64,000 nucleotides of DNA from Gottfriedia endophytica (GTDB taxonomy: Bacteria > Bacillota > Bacilli > Bacillales > Bacillaceae_G). Below are positions 16,910 to 24,933 of this stretch, one piece after another. The notes below the pieces were generated by a model. It saw only the letters and a program-made list of their open reading frames with translations, did no database searches and was not told where the DNA came from. The stretch is from positions 1 through 64,000 of the forward strand of contig NZ_JAGIYQ010000010.1 of NCBI RefSeq assembly GCF_017814275.1. The letters are read 5' to 3'. Made by a program: the position numbers and the translations under genes. Numbering within the stretch: the first letter of the stretch is position 1; every line of letters begins with the position of its first letter.

Positions 16910-18085
16910 TTACATGAATAGTCCAACGATTGTTCCTGTAAGAACAGAACCCATAGTTGCAACTAATAATACTTTTAAACCAACTTTTGCTAACATACTA
17001 GCTTTTTCACCATTGATTGCTTTAACAGTTCCGATGATGATACCGATAGAAGAGAAGTTAGCAAATGATACTAAGAATGCTGAAACTACAGCAACAGTTT
17101 TAGCTGACATATGAGGAATCATTTTCATAAAGTCAAGCATCGCAACGAATTCGTTTGCAGCTACTTTTGTACCCATTACTGAACCTGCTTTAACCATTTC
17201 ACTTGTAGGAATACCCATTATATAAGCGATTGGTGCAAACACATATCCTAATAAATCTTGGAACGACATTCCGATAGTATGGCTAAACACGTAGTTAACC
17301 ATTGAAAGTAAACCAATATAAGTAATAAGCATAGCTCCTACGATTAAAGCAACCCTACCACCATCTAAAGCTCCATTACCAATTGCTTCGAATAAAGATT
17401 TTTCTTGAACCATTTCTTTTACGTCGATTTCGTCATCTTCACCTGCTTGTACAGGGAAAACGATTGAAGAAAGAATTAATCCACTAAATACATTAATAGG
17501 AAGTGCAATTAAAACATATTTAGCAGGAATCATTTGCATATAAGCACCTAAAATAGAACAACTAACGGCTACTAAAGAAGAAGTACATACTACAAACAAA
17601 CGGTTAGCACTCAATTTATGAAGTTGAGACTTTACAGATAAAATAGCAGTTGTGTCACCAAATACCATAGAGTTTACAGCTACGAATGATTCGATTTTTG
17701 GAAGACCTGTAATTTTAGCAACAGCTCCACCGATATATTTAATTGCTAAAGGTAAAATTCTAGTATAAGTTAAAATGCTAAGTAAAGCTGATACGAAAAT
17801 AATCATCATTAAAACGTTTACAAAAAATAGACCTTGTTTCGATAAACCACCAAATACAAATGCAATACCATCATTACCAAAAGATAGGACTTTATTAAAA
17901 ACATCTATTACGTCTTGTAATACTACTTTACCGATAGAAGTATTTAACATAAACCAAGCAATGACTAATTGAACAGCTAACATAATTCCAATTGCTTTAT
18001 AATTGATATTCTTCTTATCGTTAGACATTAGCCAAGCAACACCGATTAGAAGTAATATTCCAATTATGCTTATAAATAATGACAT
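16910..18085 (-). CDS. nupC: Concentrative nucleoside transporter (NupC family)
   Basis: A 391-residue membrane protein of the CNT family that imports nucleosides with a proton or sodium ion. About ten hydrophobic helices are visible. Family landmarks include the GNDGIAFVFGGL segment, IESFVAVNSMVFGDTTAILSVK with the conserved E-S-F and N-S-M-F pattern, GALDGGRVALIVGAM, and KVAANEFVAM. Those segments line the substrate site in characterised CNTs. The length is typical. A GGGGGAAAAGAA sequence precedes the ATG. It is monocistronic, and its upstream region carries repeated TGTCTGACA motifs. Confidence 0.93.
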   Translation of the reverse strand: MSLFISIIGILLLIGVAWLMSNDKKNINYKAIGIMLAVQLVIAWFMLNTSIGKVVLQDVIDVFNKVLSFGNDGIAFVFGGLSKQGLFFVNVLMMIIFVSALLSILTYTRILPLAIKYIGGAVAKITGLPKIESFVAVNSMVFGDTTAILSVKSQLHKLSANRLFVVCTSSLVAVSCSILGAYMQMIPAKYVLIALPINVFSGLILSSIVFPVQAGEDDEIDVKEMVQEKSLFEAIGNGALDGGRVALIVGAMLITYIGLLSMVNYVFSHTIGMSFQDLLGYVFAPIAYIMGIPTSEMVKAGSVMGTKVAANEFVAMLDFMKMIPHMSAKTVAVVSAFLVSFANFSSIGIIIGTVKAINGEKASMLAKVGLKVLLVATMGSVLTGTIVGLFM

Positions 18086-18154
18086 TTCTTTTCCCCCTAG
18101 AAATCTTCTATATGTTTAAAATAAATAATAGCAAATTAAAATCACCAACTCGTT

Positions 18155-18201
18155 AGACATAAGATGTCTGACAATGAAAATGATGTAAGATGTCTGACAA
18201 T
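18155..18201. promoter_or_regulatory. Repeated operator-like motifs upstream of nupC
   Basis: AAGATGTCTGACAAT occurs at 18161-18175 and again at 18187-18201, exactly 26 bp apart. AGACATAAGATGTCT at 18155-18169 is a palindrome overlapping the first copy. TTGTCAGACA-type sites are used by GntR-family regulators. The regulator is not identified here. Confidence 0.5.
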
Positions 18202-18232
18202 CAGAAAAATGAAATCGCTTTACTTTTTTCGT

Positions 18233-18388
18233 TTAAAAAAATAGTTGAACTATCTTCATTCCTGCCCAAACTCCAAATATACCACAAATTGCAGAAAAAA
18301 CTGGTGGTGCAGGTATCGGTAATTTAATGAGCGTGAATATTATACCAACAATTAGTCCTGCAAGTAAACTCATAAGAATTTCATGCAT
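18233..18388 (-). CDS. XapX domain small membrane protein
   Basis: A 51-residue ORF too short for usual ORF lists. The sequence begins MHEILMSLLAGLIVGIIFTL, continues KLPIPAPPVFSAICGIFGVW and matches the XapX/DUF1427 family: two helices joined by a proline-rich turn with PxPAPP. AGGAGG lies 9 bases upstream of the ATG. XapX proteins are small inner-membrane proteins of unknown function, named from the xanthosine operon of enteric bacteria. Its location next to a nucleoside transporter echoes that association, but the two genes have separate control regions. Confidence 0.85.
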   Translation of the reverse strand: MHEILMSLLAGLIVGIIFTLIKLPIPAPPVFSAICGIFGVWAGMKIVQLFF

Positions 18389-18821
18389 CAAACTTCCTCC
18401 TAATTAATTCGCTGATTCACAATATCAATAATAAATGCGTTTTCATAAACAGACTACATGTAAATTTTGGAAAAAATAAGGTCTTTTTCTATTTTGCTAT
18501 TACTACTTTATCTAATCCTTTGTGTATCAAGGACCAAGCACTTATATAGAAGAATCTAGGGGTATAAAGGTAGGGGGAAATTACAAAATACTTTATCTTA
18601 ATTTGTTCGATTTTAATATGAAATAAACTATGAATAAACAAAAAATATTAGATTATTTTAATGTAATCTAAGTGTTTATTACGATAATAAGGTCACTAGT
18701 TAAGTGAATGTGGCAAGAGAAATGATGACATATCGAAATAAAAATTGGAATAACATGTGATTCAAAAAAATAAAATTGGAAGTGAGGAATAGTGGAAAGT
18801 TTTGTTGAAGGAGGTGTAACG
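18389..18821. other. Intergenic region before cotJA
   Basis: A 433-bp AT-rich stretch without a supportable gene. It holds an imperfect hairpin TTAGATTA/TGTAATCTAA at about 18646-18671 without a T tract. The cotJ promoter must lie near its end. CATATCGA at about 18728 weakly resembles a SigE -10 element, but I see no convincing -35. Confidence 0.5.
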
Positions 18822-19055
18822 ATGGTAGGCCCAACTCAGTCTTACACAACAACAAAGTCTTATACGCCTTATCGAGGGAAATTTGATCCTTGTCCACCGA
18901 TTGGACAAAAATTCTATTCTACCCCACCAAATTTATACGTAGGATTTCAACCTCCCAATTTAGAACAATTTTCTTATCGAGAAGCTTTACGAAAAGGAAC
19001 ACTCTGGCCAATTTTTTATGATCATTATGAAAATCCTTATAAAAATAGGAGGTAA
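18822..19055 (+). CDS. cotJA: Spore coat associated protein CotJA
   Basis: CotJA is a small protein needed with CotJC for assembly into the spore coat. This copy has 77 residues. The family core FDPCPPIGQKFYSTPPNLYV and FQPPNLEQFS, then EALRKGTLWP, is intact. I start at ATG 18822, which has AAGGAGGTG 5-13 bases upstream. The frame opens at a GTG 10 codons earlier but that lacks support. It is the first gene of cotJABC and its stop overlaps the cotJB region by TAATG. Expression in the mother cell under SigE is expected from B. subtilis. Confidence 0.93.
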   Translation: MVGPTQSYTTTKSYTPYRGKFDPCPPIGQKFYSTPPNLYVGFQPPNLEQFSYREALRKGTLWPIFYDHYENPYKNRR

Positions 19056-19060
19056 TGTCA

Positions 19061-19327
19061 TTGAATAGTAATCCTTTACCTCAGGAATATTATGATCTGC
19101 TTGAAGAACTACAAGCGGCAGACTTTGTATTAGTAGAGCTTACGTTATATTTGGATACACATCAAAATGACCAACAGGCAATTAATCAATTCAATCAATT
19201 TGCGAAACACAGGCAAGAAGTCAAGCAATCAATAGAGTCTAAATATGGTCCTCTTCAGCAGTATGGAAATAGTTTGGCGGACGCAAAATGGAGTTGGAAC
19301 AATAGCCCCTGGCCTTGGCAGGTATAG
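19061..19327 (+). CDS. cotJB: Spore coat protein CotJB
   Basis: An 88-residue protein with the CotJB core YYDLLEELQAADFVLVELTL, then YLDTHQND and the C-terminal SPWPWQV. AGGAGG at 19047-19052 is spaced 8 bases from TTG 19061, whereas ATG 19055 is only 2 bases away, so I prefer the TTG; either start is in frame. It lies between cotJA and cotJC in a tight operon. Its exact role in coat assembly is not known. Confidence 0.92.
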   Translation: MNSNPLPQEYYDLLEELQAADFVLVELTLYLDTHQNDQQAINQFNQFAKHRQEVKQSIESKYGPLQQYGNSLADAKWSWNNSPWPWQV

Positions 19328-19342
19328 AAAGGTGAGAAGCTG

Positions 19343-19912
19343 ATGTGGATTTATGAGAAGAAGCTACAATATCCTGTAAAAGTAAGCACATGTAATCCAA
19401 AATTAGCTAAATTTTTAATTGAACAATATGGCGGGGCTGATGGAGAACTAGCAGCAGCGTTACGTTATTTAAATCAACGATATACGATTCCAGATAAAGT
19501 GATTGGTTTACTCACAGATATTGGTACAGAAGAGTTTGCTCATTTAGAAATGATTGCGACGATGGTTTATAAATTAACAAAAGATGCAACACCTGCTCAG
19601 CTTCGTGAAGCAGGACTAGGTGAACGTTACGCAAATCATGACGGAGCATTATTTTATGAGAATGCTGGGGGTGCTCCGTTTACGGCAACTTATATTCAAG
19701 CAAAAGGAGATCCGATTGCTGATTTGTACGAGGATATTGCGGCTGAAGAAAAAGCACGTGCGACTTACCAATGGCTTATTAATATGTCCGATGATCCTTA
19801 TATTAATGATTCCTTAGCATGGTTAAGAGAGCGTGAAATTGTTCATTCACAACGCTTTAGAGAAGCTGTGGAGCTTTTGAAAGAAGAGCGAGATCAGCAA
19901 AGGATTTTTTAG
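19343..19912 (+). CDS. cotJC: Spore coat protein CotJC, manganese catalase-like
   Basis: A 189-residue protein of the dimanganese catalase family. The ferritin-like four-helix bundle provides metal ligands: Glu in GELAAALRYLNQ, Glu and His in GTEEFAHLEMIA, and the second pair in EDIAAEEKARATYQ and REIVHSQRFREA. Characterised homologues destroy hydrogen peroxide, and B. subtilis CotJC is a coat component. AGGTGAGAAG precedes the ATG. It is the last gene of the operon; a terminator follows about 100 bp later. Confidence 0.94.
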   Translation: MWIYEKKLQYPVKVSTCNPKLAKFLIEQYGGADGELAAALRYLNQRYTIPDKVIGLLTDIGTEEFAHLEMIATMVYKLTKDATPAQLREAGLGERYANHDGALFYENAGGAPFTATYIQAKGDPIADLYEDIAAEEKARATYQWLINMSDDPYINDSLAWLREREIVHSQRFREAVELLKEERDQQRIF

Positions 19913-19973
19913 TATAAAGTAATTTTCAATCTAAGAATGTTAAATAGAAATAGATTAGACCACTAGCTTTTGA

Positions 19974-20004
19974 AGTTGCCCCAAAAAGTTAGACAATTAT
20001 TTTT
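19974..20004. mobile_element. Possible IS3-family end remnant
   Basis: GTTGCCCCAAAAAGTTAGAC at 19975-19994, followed by a short AT-rich run, resembles the terminal inverted repeats of IS3-family elements (CCCCCAAAAAGTTAGAC). There is no transposase and no second end nearby, so this can only be a remnant or a chance match. Confidence 0.4.
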
Positions 20005-20015
20005 ATGAAGTTATA

Positions 20016-20060
20016 GAGGATTGTACTCTGTATTGAACAGGGTGCAATCCTTTTTGTTTT
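20016..20060 (+). terminator. Terminator of cotJABC
   Basis: GGATTG (20018-20023) pairs with CAATCC (20045-20050) over a long loop that adds a few pairs, followed by TTTTTGTTTT. Confidence 0.7.
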
Positions 20061-20069
20061 ATTTTGGGT

Positions 20070-20291
20070 CTTTTATTAAAGAATGTTACTTTTAGGTTAT
20101 GAAATTTAAAAGACAGAAGTTGATTGGAACGGAAGGGTGCCGGGTTCCTGTGGGAGATGCGGGAAGGCTGAGACCCCACAGGAGCGTATGCGACGAGGAG
20201 GCTCAGCTCACGCCCCTAGGAAAGCGAGCATCCTGGAGTGAAAATCAACTTACACATACTGAAAAGCAACAATGTATACGAAAACAGCCCT
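20070..20291 (-). repeat. ~220-bp imperfect inverted repeat, copy R2
   Basis: Reverse orientation relative to R1. Contains GAAGTTGATTGGAACGGAAG, GGCTGAGACCCCACAGGAGC, GCGACGAGGAGGCTCAGCTC and CCTAGGAAAGCGAGCATCC. The right-hand inner arm has drifted (CTGGAGTGAAAATCAAC rather than CGTTCCAATCAAC). The short ORF across it is a translation of the repeat. Confidence 0.85.
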
Positions 20292-20342
20292 TATTTTATT
20301 ACGATCATGATTGTATTAATGAATAGATTGATGTAATTTCTT

Positions 20343-20409
20343 AAAAAAATCATAAAAACTGCACCTCCAATTATTAGTTGTGTCTAACAATTGATTGTGC
20401 AGTTCAAAT
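20343..20409 (-). terminator. Terminator of brnQ
   Basis: AACTGCAC and GTGCAGTT form the base of a long imperfect hairpin. On the minus strand it is followed by TTTTTATGATTTTTTT. Confidence 0.7.
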
Positions 20410-20423
20410 TGGGTGGTTCTAAT

Positions 20424-21779
20424 TTATGCTTGAATAGCAGCCTTTTTGGATCCCGACGGCCAGAAATAGCCGATAATCGCACCAACTATTGCTGGTAATA
20501 TCCATCCTAGACCAATGCTATAAAGCGGTAAATAGTCAATGTACGCAGCTTTAATAGATTCGAATAAAGAAATGGTCGCCCCCGGTAAGCTTCCAGCTAA
20601 TGAGCTGTAACCATCGAAGAAACTTACGCAAAAAGTAAGGAGCATAGACGCTGCATAAACACTTTGCCTATGATTAAAAAATGATGAGCAAAGCGTCAAC
20701 AATATCAGAACAATCGCCAAAGGATATAATAGCATTAATACTGGAACAGCATATTGAATAATATTGTTTAAGCCAAAATTGGCGGTGATAAATGACATAA
20801 GGCTTAGGATAAGTACGAACATTTTATAACTTACTTTTGGAAAAATACTATTGAAAAATTCACTACAAGAGGTAATGAGTCCAATACTCGTTTTTAAACA
20901 TGCCAGTACAATAATAATTGCAAGAAGTATCGCACCAAATTGTCCAAAGTAATGCTGGGCGACCTTAGCAAAGATTAATCCGCCATTATCGAATAAACCG
21001 ATGGTAGATACGCTTGATGCCCCCATATAAGTAATGAGGCCGTAGATCAGCACCATTAATGCCATAGCAAAAATGCCTGATTTCCATGTTGCTTTTGCAA
21101 TTGTCTTCTTATCAGTGATCCCTTGTCCTTTAATCGCATTGATGACAACAATACCAAATGCTAATGAAGCGAGGGCATCCATCGTGTTATAACCTTCTTT
21201 AAAACCAGTTATAAACGCCAAGTGTCTGTAACCCCCCGTTGGAGCTCCGAAATGTCCCATTGGTTTAACGATTGCGGTAATAATTAAAAAGAATAAAAAC
21301 ACTAAAAAAGCAGGCGTTAGATATTTTCCAATATAGTCAATAATTTTCGCAGGATTTAGTGAAAAATAGTAGACAATAACAAAAAATACGAAGCTAAATA
21401 GACCAAGATATAAACTGACGTGATCTGGATTAATAAATGGTACGAAACCGACCACGAAAGGTACTGTTGCTGTACGTGGAATCGCGAAAAATGGTCCAAT
21501 GGTTAAGTAAAGGGCCATGGCGAAGACGACTCCAAATTTCGGGTGAACCCGTCCTGCTAATTCACGAAGTCCACTACTTCCGGATAGCCCGAATGCTAAG
21601 ATCCCCATAAATGGCAAACCAATTGCTGTTACTAGAAACCCAATTAATGCCGGCCAAAAGTTAGTACCGGCGACCTGTCCCATTTGAATCGGGAAAATTA
21701 AATTTCCAGCCCCAAAGAACAGACCAAACAACATTGTACCGATGACTGCGTATGTTGAGAATGATATTTTTTGCTGCAT
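20424..21779 (-). CDS. brnQ: Branched-chain amino acid carrier (BrnQ family)
   Basis: A 451-residue membrane protein with about 12 predicted helices that imports leucine, isoleucine and valine with sodium or protons. The N-terminal signature MLFGLFFGAGNLIFPIQMGQ and GLPFMGILAF match the BrnQ family, as does GYNTMDALASLAFGIVVINA mid-protein. I start at ATG 21779, with AAGGAGC 6 bases upstream. The frame opens seven codons earlier without support. It is monocistronic with its own terminator. No T-box or leucine leader is visible upstream. Confidence 0.93.
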   Translation of the reverse strand: MQQKISFSTYAVIGTMLFGLFFGAGNLIFPIQMGQVAGTNFWPALIGFLVTAIGLPFMGILAFGLSGSSGLRELAGRVHPKFGVVFAMALYLTIGPFFAIPRTATVPFVVGFVPFINPDHVSLYLGLFSFVFFVIVYYFSLNPAKIIDYIGKYLTPAFLVFLFFLIITAIVKPMGHFGAPTGGYRHLAFITGFKEGYNTMDALASLAFGIVVINAIKGQGITDKKTIAKATWKSGIFAMALMVLIYGLITYMGASSVSTIGLFDNGGLIFAKVAQHYFGQFGAILLAIIIVLACLKTSIGLITSCSEFFNSIFPKVSYKMFVLILSLMSFITANFGLNNIIQYAVPVLMLLYPLAIVLILLTLCSSFFNHRQSVYAASMLLTFCVSFFDGYSSLAGSLPGATISLFESIKAAYIDYLPLYSIGLGWILPAIVGAIIGYFWPSGSKKAAIQA

Positions 21780-21907
21780 ACTGTTGCTCCTTCTAGACAA
21801 ATTTCATTTATTTTAACACCATTTAAGATAGTTGGCTATTATGAAATTTCTGCTGGAGCAAGTTGCTGTTGATCTTGTAACATTCAGGAGGAATTAGCTT
21901 GTAAAAA

Positions 21908-22012
21908 GTGAAGGGGAAATTCTTTCATTTTTCTGGAATTCCAAAAGGTGCACATGGAACAAATGGATCAACAAAGGAGTTTTTAGGTGATATAAGTAGT
22001 TTTCTATTTTAG
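21908..22012 (+). pseudogene. Possible 3' remnant of a lost gene
   Basis: An open stretch reads FFHFSGIPKGAHGTNGSTKE before a TAG, a composition that looks coding. No ribosome binding site or complete domain is present. A terminator-like hairpin follows at 22031-22078. I do not recognise the parent family, and chance is possible. Confidence 0.3.
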
Positions 22013-22030
22013 AATTTTAAAAAGAAATAG

Positions 22031-22078
22031 ATTAGATCACCATCTTTATTGAATGTGATAAGGAAGTGGTCTTTTTAT
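22031..22078 (+). terminator. Orphan terminator-like hairpin
   Basis: AGATCAC pairs with GTGGTCT (one wobble) over a long loop, followed by TTTTATTTG. No intact gene lies upstream on this strand. It may belong to the remnant ending at 22012. Confidence 0.45.
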
Positions 22079-22211
22079 TTGTTGGCATATCATACGTTTC
22101 GAATATAGAGACTGCTTTTGATTTGTTTAAGCTGGATTCGAAATCATCCAATTGGCTGTTTTCTTTTAGTGATAACATAGTACTATAGTGAAAGAAAGGG
22201 AGTTGGGGAAT

Positions 22212-22814
22212 GTGGAAGCCATTTTACATGGAATACTTTTATCATTTGGACTAATATTGCCACTAGGCGTACAAAATTTATTTGTCTTTTCGCAAGGAGC
22301 AACACAACCAAATTTGATTCGTGCATTTCCAGCTACAATAACAGCTGCTTTATGTGATACGTTGCTAATTCTATTAGCGGTTTTTGGAATATCGGTCATT
22401 ATATTCCAGGTACATTGGTTGAGAACAGGATTAATAATGGTTGGTGCTATTTTTCTTATTTACATAGGCTTTACCATCTGGCGTTCTAAGGCAAAAACGA
22501 ATGAAGCTACTCAAGCGGTACCAGTTCGTCAACAAATCCTATTCGCTATGTCAGTTTCATTATTAAATCCTCATGCCATTCTAGATACTGTCGGGGTCAT
22601 CGGAACAAATGCATTAAAATATGATGGAGTAGCACAAATCTATTTTACGATTGCTTGTATCTCAGTATCTTGGGTATGGTTCTTTGGCTTAACAATTGCA
22701 GGAGCAACGATGAAAAAACTAGATGTTTCTGGAAAGTTAATGAACATCATTAATAAATGTTCTGCTCTATTTATTTGGGGAACTGCAATCTATCTTATTC
22801 TAGGTATAATGTAA
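22212..22814 (+). CDS. LysE/ArgO family amino acid exporter
   Basis: A 200-residue membrane protein with six hydrophobic helices. The N-terminal LSFGLILPLGVQNLFVFSQG is the ArgO/LysE signature, and SLLNPHAILDTVGVIG contains the conserved NPH motif of the second half. Family members export basic amino acids or arginine; here the substrate is inferred only by family. I take GTG 22212, with AAGGGAG spaced 9 bases. The frame opens eight codons earlier at another GTG. A terminator follows. No LysG-type regulator is adjacent. Confidence 0.88.
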   Translation: MEAILHGILLSFGLILPLGVQNLFVFSQGATQPNLIRAFPATITAALCDTLLILLAVFGISVIIFQVHWLRTGLIMVGAIFLIYIGFTIWRSKAKTNEATQAVPVRQQILFAMSVSLLNPHAILDTVGVIGTNALKYDGVAQIYFTIACISVSWVWFFGLTIAGATMKKLDVSGKLMNIINKCSALFIWGTAIYLILGIM

Positions 22815-22852
22815 TCCAGTCAAAATTAATAATAACTATGAAACTGTGAAAA

Positions 22853-22905
22853 AATAGACCACTGCTCTGTTACATGTGACAAAGTTGTGGTCTATCTATT
22901 TAAAA
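22853..22905 (+). terminator. Terminator after the exporter gene
   Basis: ATAGACCAC pairs perfectly with GTGGTCTAT, with a 24-base loop, followed by a modest T-rich stretch. It may also act for the convergent gene. Confidence 0.75.
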
Positions 22906-22939
22906 AGAAGAATTTCATAATCTAAACTTTAAATCATCT

Positions 22940-23713
22940 TTAATCCCACGTTATGTTTACCCAACCAGAAACTTTAGTTCCACTTAATACTAAGTAATAT
23001 TGTTTCTCTTTACTATTTTCTATCAACATTTTATCCCCTTTTTCTTTCCAACCGATGAAATGACCCCATTTAGTTTCCATACTGACTCCGTATCCACCTT
23101 GATTCTGCAAATTCCAATCTACCTTGAGGACTAATTTCTTTTTTATAGGCAGAGCTATTGCTTTCTCTCCGTTAAAATAATCAAACTGAATTGTTAATCC
23201 ATTAGGTTTTTTCGTTTGGGTCCAATTCTTTGTAACTGTACAATCGTTAAAAATGAAGAATAATAATAGACAAAAAATAGCGTAACCGAGGATTGAATGT
23301 AGGAAAGTGTGTTGAAATGAATTTACTAAATAGAAAAAACTTGAACAAAAAAAGCTAATAATTAGGATAAAAAATATTATTATCAGATCCACTACTTTTA
23401 TAGAAAAATGACCATCATGGTTAAAAATGATTGAAACCAATGATGTTACTAGCCAAAAAACAATTGATCCTAAATTATATAATAAGAATTTTTGCCAAAG
23501 CTTAGTAAAATGGAAATGTCTTGTTATGAAATCTACAAATATTGCCCAAATAGGAGCGAAAAGACAAAAGGGTAGCCAAAGAAACCATGTTGTAACATGC
23601 TCATGAAATTTGAACCAGCTCAAATTATCATTTAAAGTAAACACTAAAATAAATATGAAAAGTGTAATGATTCCTGATAAAAATGACCGAATAATTGTCT
23701 TTGTTAATCCCAT
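22940..23713 (-). CDS. Membrane protein with C-terminal extracellular domain, unknown
   Basis: A 257-residue protein. Residues 1-160 hold five or six hydrophobic helices (for example IITLFIFILVFTL, FLWLPFCLFAPIWAIFV and SILGYAIFCLLLFFIF). The last ~95 residues are hydrophilic and beta-rich, beginning KNWTQTKKPNGLTIQFDYFN, and probably lie outside the membrane. AAGGAG is 8 bases before ATG 23713. A GTG two codons earlier is too close. I recognise no family. It appears monocistronic. Confidence 0.7.
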   Translation of the reverse strand: MGLTKTIIRSFLSGIITLFIFILVFTLNDNLSWFKFHEHVTTWFLWLPFCLFAPIWAIFVDFITRHFHFTKLWQKFLLYNLGSIVFWLVTSLVSIIFNHDGHFSIKVVDLIIIFFILIISFFCSSFFYLVNSFQHTFLHSILGYAIFCLLLFFIFNDCTVTKNWTQTKKPNGLTIQFDYFNGEKAIALPIKKKLVLKVDWNLQNQGGYGVSMETKWGHFIGWKEKGDKMLIENSKEKQYYLVLSGTKVSGWVNITWD

Positions 23714-24021
23714 TTGCACTTCTCCTTCGAGCGTTTTAATATAATGTTATTTCAATAAATAGTTAGTTGAAATAGTGTTATATCCTCTTACAGTTTATAT
23801 ATATTCCTTAAACTCTACTGAAATCCTTTCTTTACTTTTTAATAAGGAAAAGAATCAAACAACGGACCTAACTCGAATTTTAGAAAAGGAATTTAATTCT
23901 GAGTGGAATATATAAATAAATTAAAATAAAACGATAGCGAACGATATAATGAAGATTAATACAAACAATGTTAGAAAGCATCATATATTAGTAATAAGAT
24001 AAATGCTAGGAGGCTATTCTT
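23714..24021. other. Intergenic region, nothing certain
   Basis: A 308-bp AT-rich stretch. An open frame at 23775-23915 reads KEKNQTTDLTRILEKEFNSE near its end and could be an eroded gene, but it has no start signal. I see no other element. Confidence 0.4.
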
Positions 24022-24189
24022 ATGAGTTGGATGGCAATAATTTTCTGGGGAATTTGTATCGCTTTTATTGCAGCCGGGTATTATTTTCAAAAGAAATCAG
24101 GTGCTATAGTAGCCGAGGCTGAGAAGGAGCAAAATTTAGATCGACAAATAAGAAAAAATACAATAAATAATGGACAAATAAAATGGTAA
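24022..24189 (+). CDS. Small single-pass membrane protein (55 aa)
   Basis: A 55-residue ORF starting MSWMAIIFWGICIAFIAAGY, one N-terminal transmembrane helix of about 18 residues followed by a charged tail with EAEKEQNLDRQIRK. AGGAGG lies 8 bases upstream of the ATG, which is the main reason to believe it is translated. No family recognised. The next small ORF starts 41 bp downstream, so they may be co-transcribed. Confidence 0.65.
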   Translation: MSWMAIIFWGICIAFIAAGYYFQKKSGAIVAEAEKEQNLDRQIRKNTINNGQIKW

Positions 24190-24230
24190 AATAATGAATT
24201 AGTAGTTACAGTTTATTTGGGAGAAAAGCT

Positions 24231-24374
24231 ATGAAGAAACTTAAGAAGAATAAAGAGGGGTTCTTTAGAAGGATTATTAATGAAATAATGGAATCAGTTA
24301 TTACAGAAGTAATTTGTGAAGTGCTATTTTTTGTTCCGAGACTTATGTTTCGATTCATTGAACATATTTTCTAG
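24231..24374 (+). CDS. Small basic amphipathic protein (47 aa)
   Basis: A 47-residue ORF: a strongly basic start (MKKLKKNKEGFFRR), then IINEIMESVITEVICEVLFF and an aromatic/basic C terminus PRLMFRFIEHIF. A GGGAG sequence lies 7 bases upstream of the ATG and a terminator follows closely. The pattern is that of a membrane-associated small protein of Bacillus. Function unknown. Confidence 0.6.
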   Translation: MKKLKKNKEGFFRRIINEIMESVITEVICEVLFFVPRLMFRFIEHIF

Positions 24375-24406
24375 ATAGTTAAGAAAGTAAATAGAATGTA
24401 CAGAAA

Positions 24407-24442
24407 AAGTAAAAGTGATGGACTAGTGCTATCGCTTTTTTT
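24407..24442 (+). terminator. Terminator after the small-protein pair
   Basis: AAAAGTGAT pairs with ATCGCTTTT (one G-T pair) over a 10-base loop, followed by TTTC. Confidence 0.75.
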
Positions 24443-24594
24443 CAGTTAGGTAGATGTGTAATGAACTTGAGATGACTCCGAAAACACTTCGATATTATAT
24501 TAGTTTGACTAAGATAATTTCTGTTGACATTAAAATAGATTATATTGTATATTTATTAATAATTTAATAAGTAAAATCAATGAGTAAGAGTAAG

Positions 24595-24862
24595 TAGGTA
24601 TAATCGATGCGTTTCAGAGAGCTGGTGTTGGTGGGATCCAGTACGATACATTATATTGAATGGACTTACGAGAGGTACGCTGAAACAAGAAGGAGTATGT
24701 GACCCGGGTTCCGCCGTTAAAAGGATGAGAGTATCGAAATTTGTCCGTACTCAATAATCGAGATGGGTTTTGAATATATTTATTCAAATCCAATAGAGGT
24801 GGCACCGCGTTATAAAACTATACGCCCTCTGCATGGTATTTCCATGCAGGGGGCTTTTTTGC
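24595..24862 (+). promoter_or_regulatory. Tryptophan T-box leader of trpB
   Basis: Canonical T-box parts are present: AGAGAGCTGGTG with GTTGGTGGGATCCAG in stem I, a specifier loop with TTGAATGGAC in which TGG (24661-24663) reads tryptophan, the T-box AGGTGGCACCGCG at 24797-24809, and a terminator GCCCTCTGCATGG/CCATGCAGGGGGC at 24823-24853 followed by TTTTTT. Uncharged tRNA-Trp would favour the antiterminator and allow trpB transcription. Confidence 0.93.
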
Positions 24863-24933
24863 GTTTCAGAGGTATCTCATTCTTACTTTTTTGATCTTAT
24901 TTAATATAAAAATCAATTAGGGAGGAAATAAAA

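Noticed and set aside
20099-20326. 75-codon ORF with RLRPHRSVCDEEAQLTPLGK
   Set aside because: Translation of repeat R2; the same string arises at 31794-32060 from repeat R3.
23775-23915. 46-codon open frame ending NSEWNI
   Set aside because: No ribosome binding site and no family match; at most a gene remnant.
24614-24805. Minus-strand ORF before trpB
   Set aside because: It is antisense to the T-box leader and has no start signal.
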